In this document: piece after piece, positions 45,078 to 56,769 of the stretch | Layout of the letters: the number at the start of each line of letters is the position of its first letter | Position numbering within the stretch: the first letter of the stretch is position 1 | Assembly: GCA_014218235.1 (NCBI GenBank) | Contig: CM024758.1 | Location: forward strand, 105,375,698-105,439,697 | Length of the DNA stretch: 64,000 bases | Source of the DNA: Colocasia esculenta | Taxonomy: Eukaryota; Streptophyta; Magnoliopsida; Alismatales; Araceae | Reading direction: 5' to 3' | Notes under the pieces: model-generated | Databases searched by the model: none | Seen by the model: only the letters and a program-made list of their open reading frames with translations | What the model was told of the DNA's origin: nothing | Translations under genes and position numbers: made by a program

Positions 45078-48000
45078 TGTAGCAACCCGGAAAAATTAAT
45101 ACTTAAAAATTTGAAATAATAATTTCTTTAAATTGAAATAATAGAAACATATGTACCACTATCGTATGTGCAAGAATACATCGGAAAATTCCTTAAAATT
45201 TATAAATCAACCCCAGATATTATTCCTAAGTGTTCTACTAAGAAATTCAAGTAACGAAAAATCCGATTGGCCAAGTGTACGTCGCTATGTGACTAATTAT
45301 CCAAATTAGGAAACTAAGTCGGAAAATCGTTAACGCGGAAAAAAAAAATAACGCGCCCATAAATTAAACGAACATGTCGGAAAGACTTCCAACATCATGA
45401 AATGATTACCCATTATCGGAATTGGACCAATGGACCTCTCATGGCCCATGAATAAATTCAAGTAAGAAAAATATAATAAATTCTAAAATTCTATTATTTC
45501 CCTATTTAAAATGGAGAATTCTCTTAAGTTAAATTTCATTAAGAATGGATTTTGTTAAATGGACCCTCTAGAATTTATTGGGCCAAAATAGAGATTTTTA
45601 AAAGAAGAATAATAGGAAAATATCCTAAATTCGTAACTTAAATATTACCTAAATAGAAAAGGGGTATTAAAGCATTAAAATAAGTAGTTTGAGATGGAAT
45701 TGGATTCCTAAACCTACCCTAATAGGTTGGCCATGAATTTAACTCCCATCCTAACCTAAATAGGAAGTGGAAAGCTTGGAAGGAGGTTAAGAAATAGGAA
45801 ATTTGGAATTTAATGGGGGTTAGAGTCCTATTAGGAAATAACAACCCAACAAGCATAAATACTCTCCTAAATCCCCCATGGCCGGCCCTAGCTCATTGCC
45901 AAGGGTTGCTGGACCAGGAGGAGAGGCCAAGGAGGAGGAGATCTCGTGGGGAGAAGATTCTCTCAAGCTCTGTCTCTCATTCTTCAAGTTCTAGCCCTAG
46001 AAGAGAAAAGGAGTCAAAGGTAGGCATTCTCACAAGCATAAATCATAAGATTTCGTCTGTAGATTATTCCATGCATCAGGAACAAACCCCTTTCGTTTCA
46101 TAATTTTCCATCAAGTATACTTTTTGTTATTGATTTTTGAATATCTGCAAACCTCTTGACCCCGAACCTTCATGTTTAATTCATATCTCCTTGAATACTC
46201 TATATCATGCCTCAAAATTTTTATCGAAGATACTGATGATTGTTAGGAATCTTTCGCCCCTGAAAGCCCTAATTTTCATCCACCCTATCTTGTGAATTAA
46301 TTCTTGCATCCCAACTGTACACAGTCTTCTATTCTTCATGTTTGACTTGATTAAAGCTTGTCGAAACCATGACTGTTTTCAAATTTGATTTACTGGAAGT
46401 ACTCTTACTTGTCTAGATCGGTTTAGAACTAGTTTCACAATTTTTCATACATTATACAATTTTTTTCTAAATTTTTTAATCACCCTGTGTCAAACAAGGC
46501 AATTTGGCCTGCAAACCCATGCTCTGTCCTTTTCCCGCTCGAACTCAGGTACAGTACCTGAGAACGCGACGGCCCGATAGGCCGCGTTCTCAAGGCTGTT
46601 GCGACAGCACCTCCCGTCACGTTCTGAATGCGACAGGGGCTGTCGTTGCGTTCTGGACACCTGACCGAACAGACCTGTCGCGATCCTCAGACGACCCTGT
46701 CGCGTTCCACTTTGACCCCGTCGCGTGTCGCGATCTGGGCTTTTGCATGAAACCCCCTATCTCTGCAAGATCTACTTTCTACTGTAACCCTTTGCCCTGT
46801 TAACTGTCTTAAACTCAGTAAATAAAATTGTTAATCATGGACATGTAATTAGTTAAATTAAAAAGTCATCCACGTGATTATTTCATCTTCATGATTCTCT
46901 TACACTTGCACTCACTTTGAACCATCCAATATGGCTTAACTTGGCATGAAAATTGTCACATAGTACATCTAGCAATTGATTTCAATTATATATTTAATTG
47001 CCTTATTTTAAATGAACTTGTCTATGATTCTCGCGATGTTTTGGGAATACCGTTATCGACGCTCCACTGTTCTAGAATTCCTCTAGAACGTCGGGTACTT
47101 GTTTCTATATATACACTTTCTCTTGACTTGGACGAACTCTCCGTCAGATACTCCTTCTGTCAGACTAGTGAGTCTTTGTTCAAGACCTCCGTAAGTCTCC
47201 TCTGTCCATGGATTCCCACATGGTCGACGAGCTGGTTGTACCCTAACACCTATGACACCTCTAGGGATCAGCAAGATCCAAACGACCTTAGATTGTTCTC
47301 TATCTTATCTTGAATCACGCCAGACCTCTGGACCTGTGCGTAACATGGCCAGTGGAAGGGTAGTGAGTTCCACCTGACTGCCAACACCGTACGCGCGTGT
47401 TGTGCAACTGTTACTATCGCTCGTTACTCGATGTTTCTTGTGCAATGACCATAAGATCTCATCTATATTCTACTCGCTCATCTATTCACGTTCACTCTAC
47501 TATCTCATCTCTCTCGTCTATTCATCTAGTACTCTCTTGGTACCCTTTGAGCTGTGTGGCTCCTACTGTTTTGTACTGTTCATGACTGTCTAGCGCTAAA
47601 ATGGGTCTTGTGACTCTACTGACTTGAATGCATACTGCTGAGGGCACGGAGAGTGTCCGAGGGGCTCCAATCTAGTCCTGGGGGCGGAGAGCCACCCGAA
47701 AATACCTGCAAGGGCTATTGACGGTGTCTGCATTTGCACCGTTTCTGACTAACTGTTCTGAATTAGCTAGACATCTGACTGTTACACTGATACTGTTAGT
47801 CTGTTAAATCAGACATACTGCACTATTACTATACTGCCACTGACTGTTACTGAACTGCTACTGTCCTGTTATTGAGCGACTACTGTCGTACTCTCTACTT
47901 GCTCTACTTGATACTTGCTATCTTGAGTTATTGCGTTCTATCCTGACTTAGTCACATTCAAAGTACTATATTCTCTCTCGGCTATCTACGGATAACCAAA

Positions 48001-48730
48001 GTGCCATTACTATTTCGATTGACGAAAGTTAATCAAAAGTGCTATACTATCTCGATTGATGAAAATCAATCAAAGTGCAATTTACTCTTTACATGACCAT
48101 CTAATATCTCTCTCCTTGCTATACATGTTGCTTGCTATTTCTTGACAATGATGTTACTTGCTATTGATGTTATCGTTTCTATCTTGACTTGAATTTAGTC
48201 ATCGTGCTATACTTGATTCATCTGCTATTCGAACCATGTTACTTGTGCTATTACTTTCTCGACTTTACATGACTCTCTCTATCATTAGTTACTCTGCCAT
48301 TTAAAGCATTAATCATTTAAAGCCTGCTTGACTATTGAGATTTAAGTCCTACTGGGCGTTATCGCTCACCCTTCGTTATTTGTTATTGTGTCTCAGGTAA
48401 GTCAGACAATGACGTTACACACACCAATGAGACGGGACCAGAGTGATGAGCAACCTGGAGTCAGTTGATGAAGTTGCCCTAGTATAATGGAGTCTAGTAG
48501 TTGTTGCTTTAGATTTCTTTTCCAATGTAATGATGTCAATGAGCTCAATGTAGTGGCTCCGAATTAGTGGTTGTAATAGTCTTAGTGATTTTATAATGAA
48601 ATCAAGAGTTTATTTCAATTATTGTTCATTAGATGCTCTGAATCATTCAACTGTTGTACATTTTACTCTACTATGTACTTTGCTCACGTCTTCCCGATTT
48701 ATTCCGCTGCTAAATTGGCGGGGCGTGACA
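45078..48730 (+). repeat. 5' LTR of gag-only element (LTR E)
   Basis: 3653 bp, TGTAGCAACCC to GGGGCGTGACA. It carries a cluster of CGCGAC/GTCGCG dyads (46562-46735) and a TATATATA at 47106-47113. Near the 3' end are CTACTGGGC with CGCTCACCC and an exact splice-donor-like CAGGTAAGT (48394-48402). Confidence 0.88.
46562..46735. promoter_or_regulatory. GAANGCGAC/GTCGCNTTC dyad cluster in LTR E
   Basis: Includes GAGAACGC (46560-46567) facing GCGTTCTC about 24 bp on, with GGCC words between. GAATGCGACA faces CGTTGCGTTC, and TGTCGCG half-sites follow. It lies about 370 bp above the TATA-like box. The same cluster is in the 3' LTR (51488-51692). Confidence 0.65.
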
Positions 48731-48731
48731 G

Positions 48732-48746
48732 TTGGTATCAGAGCCT
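48732..48746 (+). other. Primer-binding site of gag-only element
   Basis: TTGGTATCAGAGCCT, complementary to initiator-Met tRNA, one base after the LTR end. Confidence 0.9.
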
Positions 48747-48942
48747 AGGATGTCCTTATTAGGATATTTTAAGTCTAAGGATGTTCTAGGTGAACCGCCA
48801 TGACCGTGTCTAAGTCAACCACCATACCTATGTGAGAGATTGGGTAAAGCTTGGGGTTATGCTAGGAGCTTAACTATATGTATAAGCACCCTAAGTTTAA
48901 GAAGAAATTAATAAGTATTCTTGCTCGCAGGAACTAGAGGAG

Positions 48943-49894
48943 ATGGCTAGCGAGCATGCACAAATGCACGAATTACAACAGACTGTACAAGGTTAACTCA
49001 AGCCCTTAACAACGTGATTCAAGCAGGAGTAAGAAATGGGGCAGGAGACTTATATGGGAACTTTCAACGAATAAATCCCCCTAGGTTTAATGGAACTCCG
49101 GATCCCGATGAAGCTAAAAATTGGATGAAGGCGATGGAATGAATCTTTAGAGTTATGCAATGCTCAGAGCAGGAGAGAGTCCTTCTGGCAACCTTCCAAT
49201 TGGACCGCGATGTTAGAGCTTGGTGGGAAGCTGCCAGTCGACAACTACCCAACATCAACATAGAGTGGGATAAATTTTTAGAACTCTTCAACACCAAATA
49301 TTTTTCCGAGAGGATTCGTGAGAAGAAGGCAAATGAATTCGCCAATTTAAAACAACGAATGATGTCTGTAGCAGAATATGAAGCGCAATGTGAAAGACTA
49401 GCACAATATGCACCACATTTGGTGAGTACGAAAAAGATGAAGGCAAAGAGATTCTTAGAAGGGTTGAGACCTGTGTTCTGGGAAAAGTTGGCTCCACTAG
49501 ACATTGAAGTATATTCAGTCTTGGTATTGAGAGCTCAATTAGTAGAGGACACCATGGAACTTCTTGAAAAGATCCATAAGAAGAAGATGTTGAAAAGGGA
49601 ACGCGCTACTCATTCCAATGGTAATAAAGGAAGAATATAGTAGATAGCAAGAGAATAAAAAGGGAAGTTAAGCGGAAGGAAGTCTGTGAATTTTGTGAAA
49701 AGCCAGGGCATCAGGTTGATAACTGTTGGAAGAGATTGGGCAGATGCCTGCGATGTGGAAGTCAACAACATCGAGTCATCGATTGTCCAACAAAGAAGAA
49801 CCAAACTCCACGCCAAGGACAATTACAAGCCCTTGTGGATATAAGTCATGCCAATGAGAGTGGACAAGGTACCATCACTAAACCCTTAGTTTGA
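48943..49894 (+). pseudogene. gag: Ty3 gag of the gag-only element
   Basis: ATG at 48943 (M-A-S-E-H-A). A frame change near 48992 leads into the Gag domain (NPPRFNGTPDPDEAKNWMKA). A TGA at 49139-49141 stands where relatives have Arg or Lys. The frame then continues (VMQCSEQERVLLATFQLDRD, FNTKYFSERIREKKANEFAN, RFLEGLRPVFWEKLAPLDI). A second frame change near 49636 precedes two CCHC knuckles (C-E-F-C-E-K-P-G-H and C-L-R-C-G-S-Q-Q-H). It ends at a TGA (49892-49894), with no protease. Related to the gag of the chromoviruses in this window. Confidence 0.88.
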
Positions 49895-50010
49895 TTTCAT
49901 ATTATTTTCACGATAGCAAAGCCCTAAGTGGGGGAGATGATGGATTGAAATATTCAGAATAAATTGGTAGTCGTATCATATCATATGAATTTGGGGACCA
50001 AATTCTTTTT

Positions 50011-50023
50011 AAGTGAGGGAGGA
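50011..50023 (+). other. Polypurine tract of gag-only element
   Basis: AAGTGAGGGAGGA directly before the 3' LTR, close to the tract of the Ty3 chromoviruses. Confidence 0.85.
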
Positions 50024-51873
50024 TGTAGCAACCCGGAAAAATTAATACTTAAAAATTCGAAATAATAATTTCTTTAAATTAAAATAATAGAAACATATGT
50101 ACCACTATCGTATGTGCAAGAATACATCGGAAAATTCCTTAAAAATTATAAATCAACCCCAGACATTAATCCTAAGTGTTCTACTAAGAAATTCAAGTAA
50201 CGAAAAATATGATTGGTCAAGTGTACATCGCTATGTGACTAATTATCCAAATTAGAAAACTAAGTCGGAAAACCGTTAGCACGGAGAAAAAAAATAACGC
50301 GCCCATAAATTAAACGAACATGTCGAAAAGACTTCCAACATAATGAAATGATTACCCATTATCGGAGTTGGACCAATGGACCTCTCATGGCCCATGAATA
50401 AATTCAAGTAAGAAAAATATAATACATTCCGAAATTCTATTATTTCCCTATTTAAAATGGAGAATTCTCTTAAGTTAAATTTCATTAAGAATGGGTTTTG
50501 TTAAATGGACCCTCTAGAATTTATTGGGCCAAAATAGAGATTTTTATAAGAAGAATAATAGGAAAATATCCTAAATTCGTAACTTAAATATTACCTAAAT
50601 AGAAAAGGGGTATTAAAGCATTAAAATAAGTAGTTTGAGATGGAATTGGATTCCTAAACCTACCCTAATAGGTTGGCCACGAATTGAACTCCCATCCTAA
50701 CCTAAGTAGGAAGTGGAAAGCTTGGAAGGAGGTTAAGAAATAGGAAATTCAGAATTTAATGGGGATTAGAGTCTTATTAGGAAATAACAACCCAACAAGC
50801 ATAAATACTCTCCTAAATCCCCCATGGTCGGCCCTAGCTCGTTGCCAAGGGTTGCTGGACCAGAAGGAGAGGCCAAGGCGGAGGAGAACTCGTGGGGAGA
50901 AGACTCTCTCAAGCTCTCTCTCTCGTTCTTCAAGTTCTAGCCCTAGAAGAGAAAAAGAGTCAAAGGTAGGCATTCTCACAAGCATAAATCATAAGATTTT
51001 GTTTGTAGATTGTTCCATGCATCAAGAACAAACTCCTTTTGTTTCATAATTTTCCATCAAGTATACTTTTTGTTATTGATTTTTGAATATCTGCAAACCT
51101 CTTGACCCCAAACCTTCATGTTTAATTCATATCTCCTTGAATACTCTATATCATGCCTCGAAATTTTTATTGAAGATACTGATGATTGTTAGGAATCTTT
51201 TGCCCTTGAAAGCCCTAATTTTCATCCACCCTATCTTGCAAATTAATTCTTGCATCCCAACTGTACACAGTCTTCTATGCTTCATGTTTGACCTGATTAA
51301 AGCTTGTCGAAACCATGACTGTTTTCAAATTTTGATTTACTGGAAGTAATCTTACATGTCTAGATCAGTTTAAAACTAGTTTTGTGATTTTTCATACATT
51401 GTACAATTTATTCTAAATTTTTGAAGCACCCTGTGTCAATCAAGGCAATTTCGCCCGCAAACCCATGCTCTATCCTTTTCCCACTCGAACTCAGGTACAA
51501 TACCTGAGAATGCGACGGCCCGATAGGCTGTGTTGTCAGGGCTATCGCAACAGCACCTCCCGTCGCGTTCTGAACGCGACAGGGGCTGTCGTCGCGTTTT
51601 GGCCGCCTGACCGAATAGACCTTTCGCGATCCTCAGACGACCCTATCGCATTCCACTTTGACCCCGTTGCGACCTTCATATGGGTATGTCGTGATCTGGG
51701 CTTTTTGCATGAAACCCCCTATCTATGCAAGATCTACTTTCTACAGTAACCCTTTACCCTGTTAACTGTCTTAAACTCAGTAAATAAAATTGTTAATCAT
51801 GGACATGTAATTAGTTAAATTAAAAAGTCATCCACGTGATTATTTCATCTTCATGATTCTCTTACACTTGCAC
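50024..51873 (+). repeat. 3' LTR of gag-only element (LTR F), cut
   Basis: Matches 45078-46911 of LTR E with scattered substitutions, so it is older than Sirevirus 1. It stops at 51873, where another LTR begins. The remainder must lie beyond the window. Confidence 0.88.
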
Positions 51874-54241
51874 TGTAACACCCTCCTCTGACCGCAGACA
51901 CACATATACATATCACATAGTTCTTGATCGGAGGAGGGGTTACACTAACAAACTTTGTTATGGGCTGACAAATCTGTGTAGTGTCCAAGACTAGCAAACC
52001 ATTCCACAAAGGCATCTTTGGAAATTTTATACCTCAACAAAGTAACTTAGTATCAACACCCCTTATTTACATAAAGCCAAACTTTCTCTTCTAGACCTTT
52101 AATAGTACAATAAAATCTCTAAAGAGTCACTAAAACTATGCTCTTCTACTTCTTCTTCTTCATCACCAGTAGAGTTGTGAATAATCTGTAGTTGAGATTG
52201 CACTCTCCTTCAATCTGAAAGGGGGTGGAGGAAACAAAGGCATGAGTCGGAGGGACTCAGTAGGTGATAGTAAGCGTAAAGATAGGAATTTCAATTGCAG
52301 AACTAAGTGAGTATTCAGAAGGTGCATATATGGATCAAACATATTTGCTCATGAACTTCATACTTAACATAAACATATAGCCCAAGTTGGTTTTCTAACG
52401 GGCTCAAACGAATCTCAGAACAAAAAGTCATATTTGTCTTTCAAAATTCAGATCATAATTTGATTTCAGAACAAATTCGACAGGCATCATTGCTCTCAAG
52501 AGGTTACTAAATAGACGTAAATACATCCTCAGTGCCTAGGCAATTCCAGCACCTTGGATCTTGTTCATTGCGCAAGAACGGGGTTTATTACCCACCATCG
52601 TCAGTCCATTGACTTGGATTTACCTACAAACTGTCGCCCACAGCTGATCACAAGTGACTGGTGCTACCACAAGTGATCCTAAACCCTCTTTGAAGAGAGC
52701 ACTGTCTTCAGATCATGATTTATGTTTCATGAGCACAATAGGGATAGAAGTTCCAAAAGATTGTTTAATGATTGAGTAATCAAATCATCTTGGTCATAAA
52801 GTAGTTTAGAGTCCAAGAAAATGAGATAAACAACTTGTGAGGTCAATGTAATCACGGGATTGTGCTCCCCTTTGAAAGATCATGAATATGAAGGATTAGG
52901 AAATGTACCGTGATCGCCACCAAGTAGTCGCCCTAGAGATGTGTAGATGGGACGGCTGACTACGTTGGAAAAAGAAAAGAAGGAAGAAGGCATACCTGAG
53001 AACGCGACAGAAGGGTCGTCTCTATGTGTGTACCTGAACGCGACAGGCGTCCGGTCGCTTTCTTGGTCGCGACAGCTTGGTCGTCGCCTTCTTCTTCTGT
53101 GGATGGAGATTAGGGTTCTGATCTTCCTGCTCCTCAGCCGGCCGAGGGGCAAGAGCCTCACGCTTCTCTAGTCTTTAGGTACCTGCCAAGATTAATAAAA
53201 CAAAGGAAAACCCATTAGAACTTCGTGCATGTGAGATCTATTCAATGAAAAACATGCAAACATGCACCAAACAGGAGGGAACTCACGTGATTGGGGTTTT
53301 TAACCCTGTGGGTGTTAAAGATGGGTGTGTGGTGTGTGTTCTAATGAAAAACTACGAAAAGAAACAAACTATGCATGCATGAATGAAGGGAAATAATGAA
53401 GAAAGAGGGAGAGAGAAAGTGTAGCCGGTGGAAAAATGCCCTGGGGGGCTCTTCTTGGTCGTATGGAGGGAAAACTCTCTTCTTCGGAGTTAGAGCTCTC
53501 GGGGAGAGGAAGAAGTAGACTCCGGCCTTGCCCAAAAAGATGGAGTATTGAGGTAGTTATAGGTGATTATTCCTGGAAGGGCTGTGGGAGGAATAACGGG
53601 CAAGAGTCCGGGTTTGGGTAAGTGTGGCCGTGCATGGGCGATTGGAACTCGGAAAGGAGGCTTTAAGGAAGGTCTCCACGAGTTTTGGTAGGATTTGGAC
53701 ACGATTTGGACGATCAAAAGAGGGAATATCCATGTATGGCATGTGTCCAAGTTAGGCTCGGAAAGGATCTTCTGCATGAGGTCCAGAACGCGACGGGCTT
53801 ATGGTCGCCTTCAAGAACGCGACGCCTCGATACGTCGCCTTCCTTATAAGGAAGGGGACTTTAAGTCATTTTGGCGATTTTTCAAGGAATTAAAATGCCT
53901 TTTTATGAACGCGACATATCGAGTTGTCGTCGTCTTGAACGCGATAGGGGTGCTGTCGCCTTCAGGGCCTTCTCAATATGCGGCCATGCAAAGTGTCTGA
54001 TCTCCATGCACGGGCATCAGAATGACGTACGGTTTGAAATGCCGGACTCTTGACTCAGAGAGCTACAAGATGATGATGAAGAGGATTGACTTTGACCAGG
54101 AAGACCTCACTAGGGCGATGAACTGATGAAAATGATATCATGATTGGAGAAAGCCAGCTTGACGATGATGAGCCAACGTGGGGCATCAACGATATGATAA
54201 GGGATTTTGCTCGACTTATGGGTCAGAAATGGGTGTCTACA
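51874..54241 (-). repeat. 3' LTR of element G
   Basis: 2368 bp by the boundaries above. It contains dyad clusters at 53000-53090 and 53786-53961, a palindrome with a CArg-type box at 53839-53854, and a terminal hairpin (51874-51888 with 51931-51944). No coding region. Confidence 0.6.
53000..53961. promoter_or_regulatory. GAANGCGAC-N9-GTCGCNTTC dyads in LTR G
   Basis: Examples: GAACGCGAC at 53036-53044 facing GTCGCTTTC; 53786-53812 (9-base core); 53815-53842 (10-base core); and 53938-53963 with one changed base. Neighbouring sites are 29-36 bp apart. Confidence 0.7.
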
Positions 54242-55555
54242 GATTGCCCCTTCTTGATGCCTGCTTTGCAAGGGAGTGGAGCGGTAGTGGAGAGAAGGTG
54301 GCATGAAATGACGATGTGGCGGTGTGAAGCGAAATGAGCTGAAAAGCGGGCATCAAGGTAAAGAGACACCCATTCTGAACGAATAAGTAGCGAGAATTCT
54401 CCGGCTGACTTCGAACATGGCTGGGAACAGAGTGCGAGGATGGTTCCTATTTGGGACGAATAAGAAATCAAAAGAAAAGAAATGATCAACCTCTCGATTC
54501 AAGAGGTACCCTGGCTATCTTTAGCGTGCAGGTTTCGTTCATTAGGGGATTGGTGCTGCCCGGCGGGTCGATTCGACTCTGGCCTTTGAGCGATTCACGA
54601 CTAATGAGCAGATCGGGGATAAAGGATGACTGTTATAATGAATGGCGATGAGAGGAATCCTGAATAGGAACCATACTCACAAACCGGACCGAGCAGCAAG
54701 CTCGAGGAAAGCTTTCAAATTCAGAAATGGGATGCAATTTTTGTCTTTAGAAATGAGGATCTGAGTTAAAACATCATTGGGAAACTGACTTTGACAAATC
54801 ATGGAGCATGAAGCTCAAAATTCCTAAATGATGCATGCTGGGCTAAATAAAAAGAAACCATAAAAGCAAATGCAAAGAAAAGGAGAAAATAACAAATATT
54901 CAAGGATAATATTGCTAGACAATATAAGCAAGGGTCAAGACACTTCGCATCCCCGACGTGCGATAGAATCCATCGTCCCCGAGTCATACCACCTAACGGC
55001 CTATCCAGCGATTAGCAGTGTGCACCTAGATCATCCTTGTTTTTGGTGAAGGGGAACTCAGATCCCGGAACACACTGGGAACCAGCCGGTCCTTGAGATG
55101 ATATAATAGCGTAGATACCATATAGTAATGCAGAGGGATTAGGGTTAGATATACTTACCTGCACTTACCTGACGAACCGTCTCTTTTTTGGATTTTCTGA
55201 TTTTCTGGTTTTTATGGATTTTCTGTATTTTCTGATTTTTATGGATTTTCAATAAAGAAAGCAATAAAGATAAGATACAAAATGAAATGCACCAAATAAT
55301 GACCAGACTTTGAAGCATATGTGCAAACATCGTGAGAAGCATTCATAAAGCGATAGGCATGACAGTGTACTCTGATCAGAACGCGACATGGGGTAGGTCG
55401 CTACCCTTGTCTTAAGAAGGCGACACTTGCAGTGTCGCCACCTTGAAGGCGACATGTCGACATGTCGTGTTCACAGGATTCTCAGCCCGAGCTCAAAACC
55501 TACAACCTGAGCATTACGATTTGACTCCCACTTGGACTCTTAATGCTCTCTAATC
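54242..55555 (-). other. 3' internal region of element G
   Basis: No recognisable ORF. It holds a short tandem repeat built on GATTTTCTG and TTTATGGATTTTC (about 55183-55253) and another dyad group (55378-55470). That group includes GGCGACACT-TGC-AGTGTCGCC (55419-55439), a perfect 9-bp inverted repeat. Confidence 0.5.
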
Positions 55556-55775
55556 TGTTGGGTTGAGTGTAATTTCATATCTTTTTCCCTCCTATTTTGA
55601 TGATGACAAATGTGATTTTAATGCAAAATAATTGAAACATGATAAATACACCTTACCTGAGAATTATATTCAAAAAGCATGTTTCAAAGCACACTTATCA
55701 TTTGTACTTATAATAAAATATTTTACTAATGATATATGTGTTTATTCTTCAGGTACAAACACTTTTTGTAAAAGT

Positions 55776-56168
55776 GTGTCGACACACCCCTCAATGGTGT
55801 CGACACAACAACCCAGATTCAAAGGCAAAAAGGTGAACAAATGTTGAGACTGTGTCGACACATGTCAAAGACTGTGTCGACACGAGTTGCAAATTCCTGA
55901 AATTAGTCTACCCAGGTCGACGCACTCTCAGGGCAGGTCGACACTGGACTCAGTTCCCAGAACAGCCTGTTTGCAGAATTGGGACAGCAGGTCGACGCAG
56001 GACCAGAGCAGGTCGACACTGGACTCAGTTCCTAGAATAGCCTGTTTGCAGATTTGGGACAGCAGTCGACATAGTACCAGAGCAGGTCGACACGGGACCT
56101 TGTTCCCAGAACATCCTGTTCTCAATTTGGGACAGTGTGTCGACACCACCACCAGGGCAGGTCGACAC
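55776..56168. promoter_or_regulatory. GTCGAC paired-dyad array in Sirevirus 2 LTR
   Basis: Six pairs beginning 55776/55797 and 55852/55874. The remaining four pairs mix AGGTCGACGC, AGGTCGACAC and GTGTCGACAC. Spacers repeat TTCCCAGAACA and TTGGGACAG. It has one more module than Sirevirus 1. Confidence 0.9.
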
Positions 56169-56203
56169 ACTACGGAAAGACTGCAACTTAAATTGGATGT
56201 TGC

Positions 56204-56292
56204 CACGTGTCAGCCTAGGGAGATGGTGTATCATCCTGGATCGTGTGCCCTCGTACCCCAAGGGTACCCTTCAGATATTTAGGGTATAAATA
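56204..56292 (+). promoter_or_regulatory. Sirevirus 2 LTR promoter
   Basis: CACGTG (56204-56209) and TATAAATA (56285-56292), with the same order and spacing as in Sirevirus 1. Confidence 0.7.
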
Positions 56293-56769
56293 CCCTCCTT
56301 AAGGGCACTCATCCCTAAGAACCCTTTCACAGCCTCCAAGAGATCCGGTTGGCGGCTGGAAGGTTCCTCCTCCCTGTTTTGCTCCCTCCTGTGCTTCTAC
56401 ACCTCAATTCATCCTCCTCCAAGCACAAGGATAGAAGTCTGATCAACATGAAGCACTAGCATCGACTTCAAAGGAGCAGATCAAGTAGAAGCCGATTTCT
56501 GTGAAGAATTCAAGGAAGATCCTGAAGATCAAATTGCAGAGCATCGTCAGGAACTTCCAGAGATTAAAGCACTTCACAATTCGACCTTCTACAAGGGAGT
56601 ACATCTGAAGAGAAGAATCTATCAATCAATATTCATGTTCCTTTTTCTCTTCTGAGTGATTCTGAGATTATGCATGAGTTGTTGCATGAGTCTCATGAAT
56701 TAACTCTGGTTGGACTAGATCTCTTGCTAGAGGATCTTAGTCTTGTGTTTTTCTAGCAAGTTGTACTGT

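Larger units (their letters stand above)
45078..51873 (+). mobile_element. Gag-only LTR element (TR-GAG-like, non-autonomous Ty3)
   Basis: LTR 45078-48730, primer site, a gag gene of about 950 bp, polypurine tract, then the 3' LTR from 50024, which is interrupted at 51873. The internal part is only about 1.3 kb, with no protease, RT, RNase H or integrase. It would need enzymes from a related autonomous Ty3 element. The likely left TSD is ATGAC (45073-45077); the right side lies outside the window. Confidence 0.85.
51874..55555 (-). mobile_element. Minus-strand LTR element G, 3' end only
   Basis: 3' LTR 51874-54241 (minus strand begins TGTAGACACCC and ends GGTGTTACA), then a purine-rich tract (AGAAGGGGCAATC on minus, 54242-54254) and 1.3 kb of internal sequence without a recognised gene. 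It is cut by Sirevirus 2 at 55556. It is inserted into LTR F; the likely TSD is TGCAC (51869-51873). Probably Ty3; the lineage is not provable here. Confidence 0.65.

Noticed and set aside
47041..47593. Short ORFs within LTR E
   Set aside because: They lie inside a long terminal repeat, have no family match, and are not kept in frame in comparable sequence.
52880..54651. Short ORFs in LTR G
   Set aside because: Both strands are open by chance and codon use is irregular; the region is bounded as an LTR.
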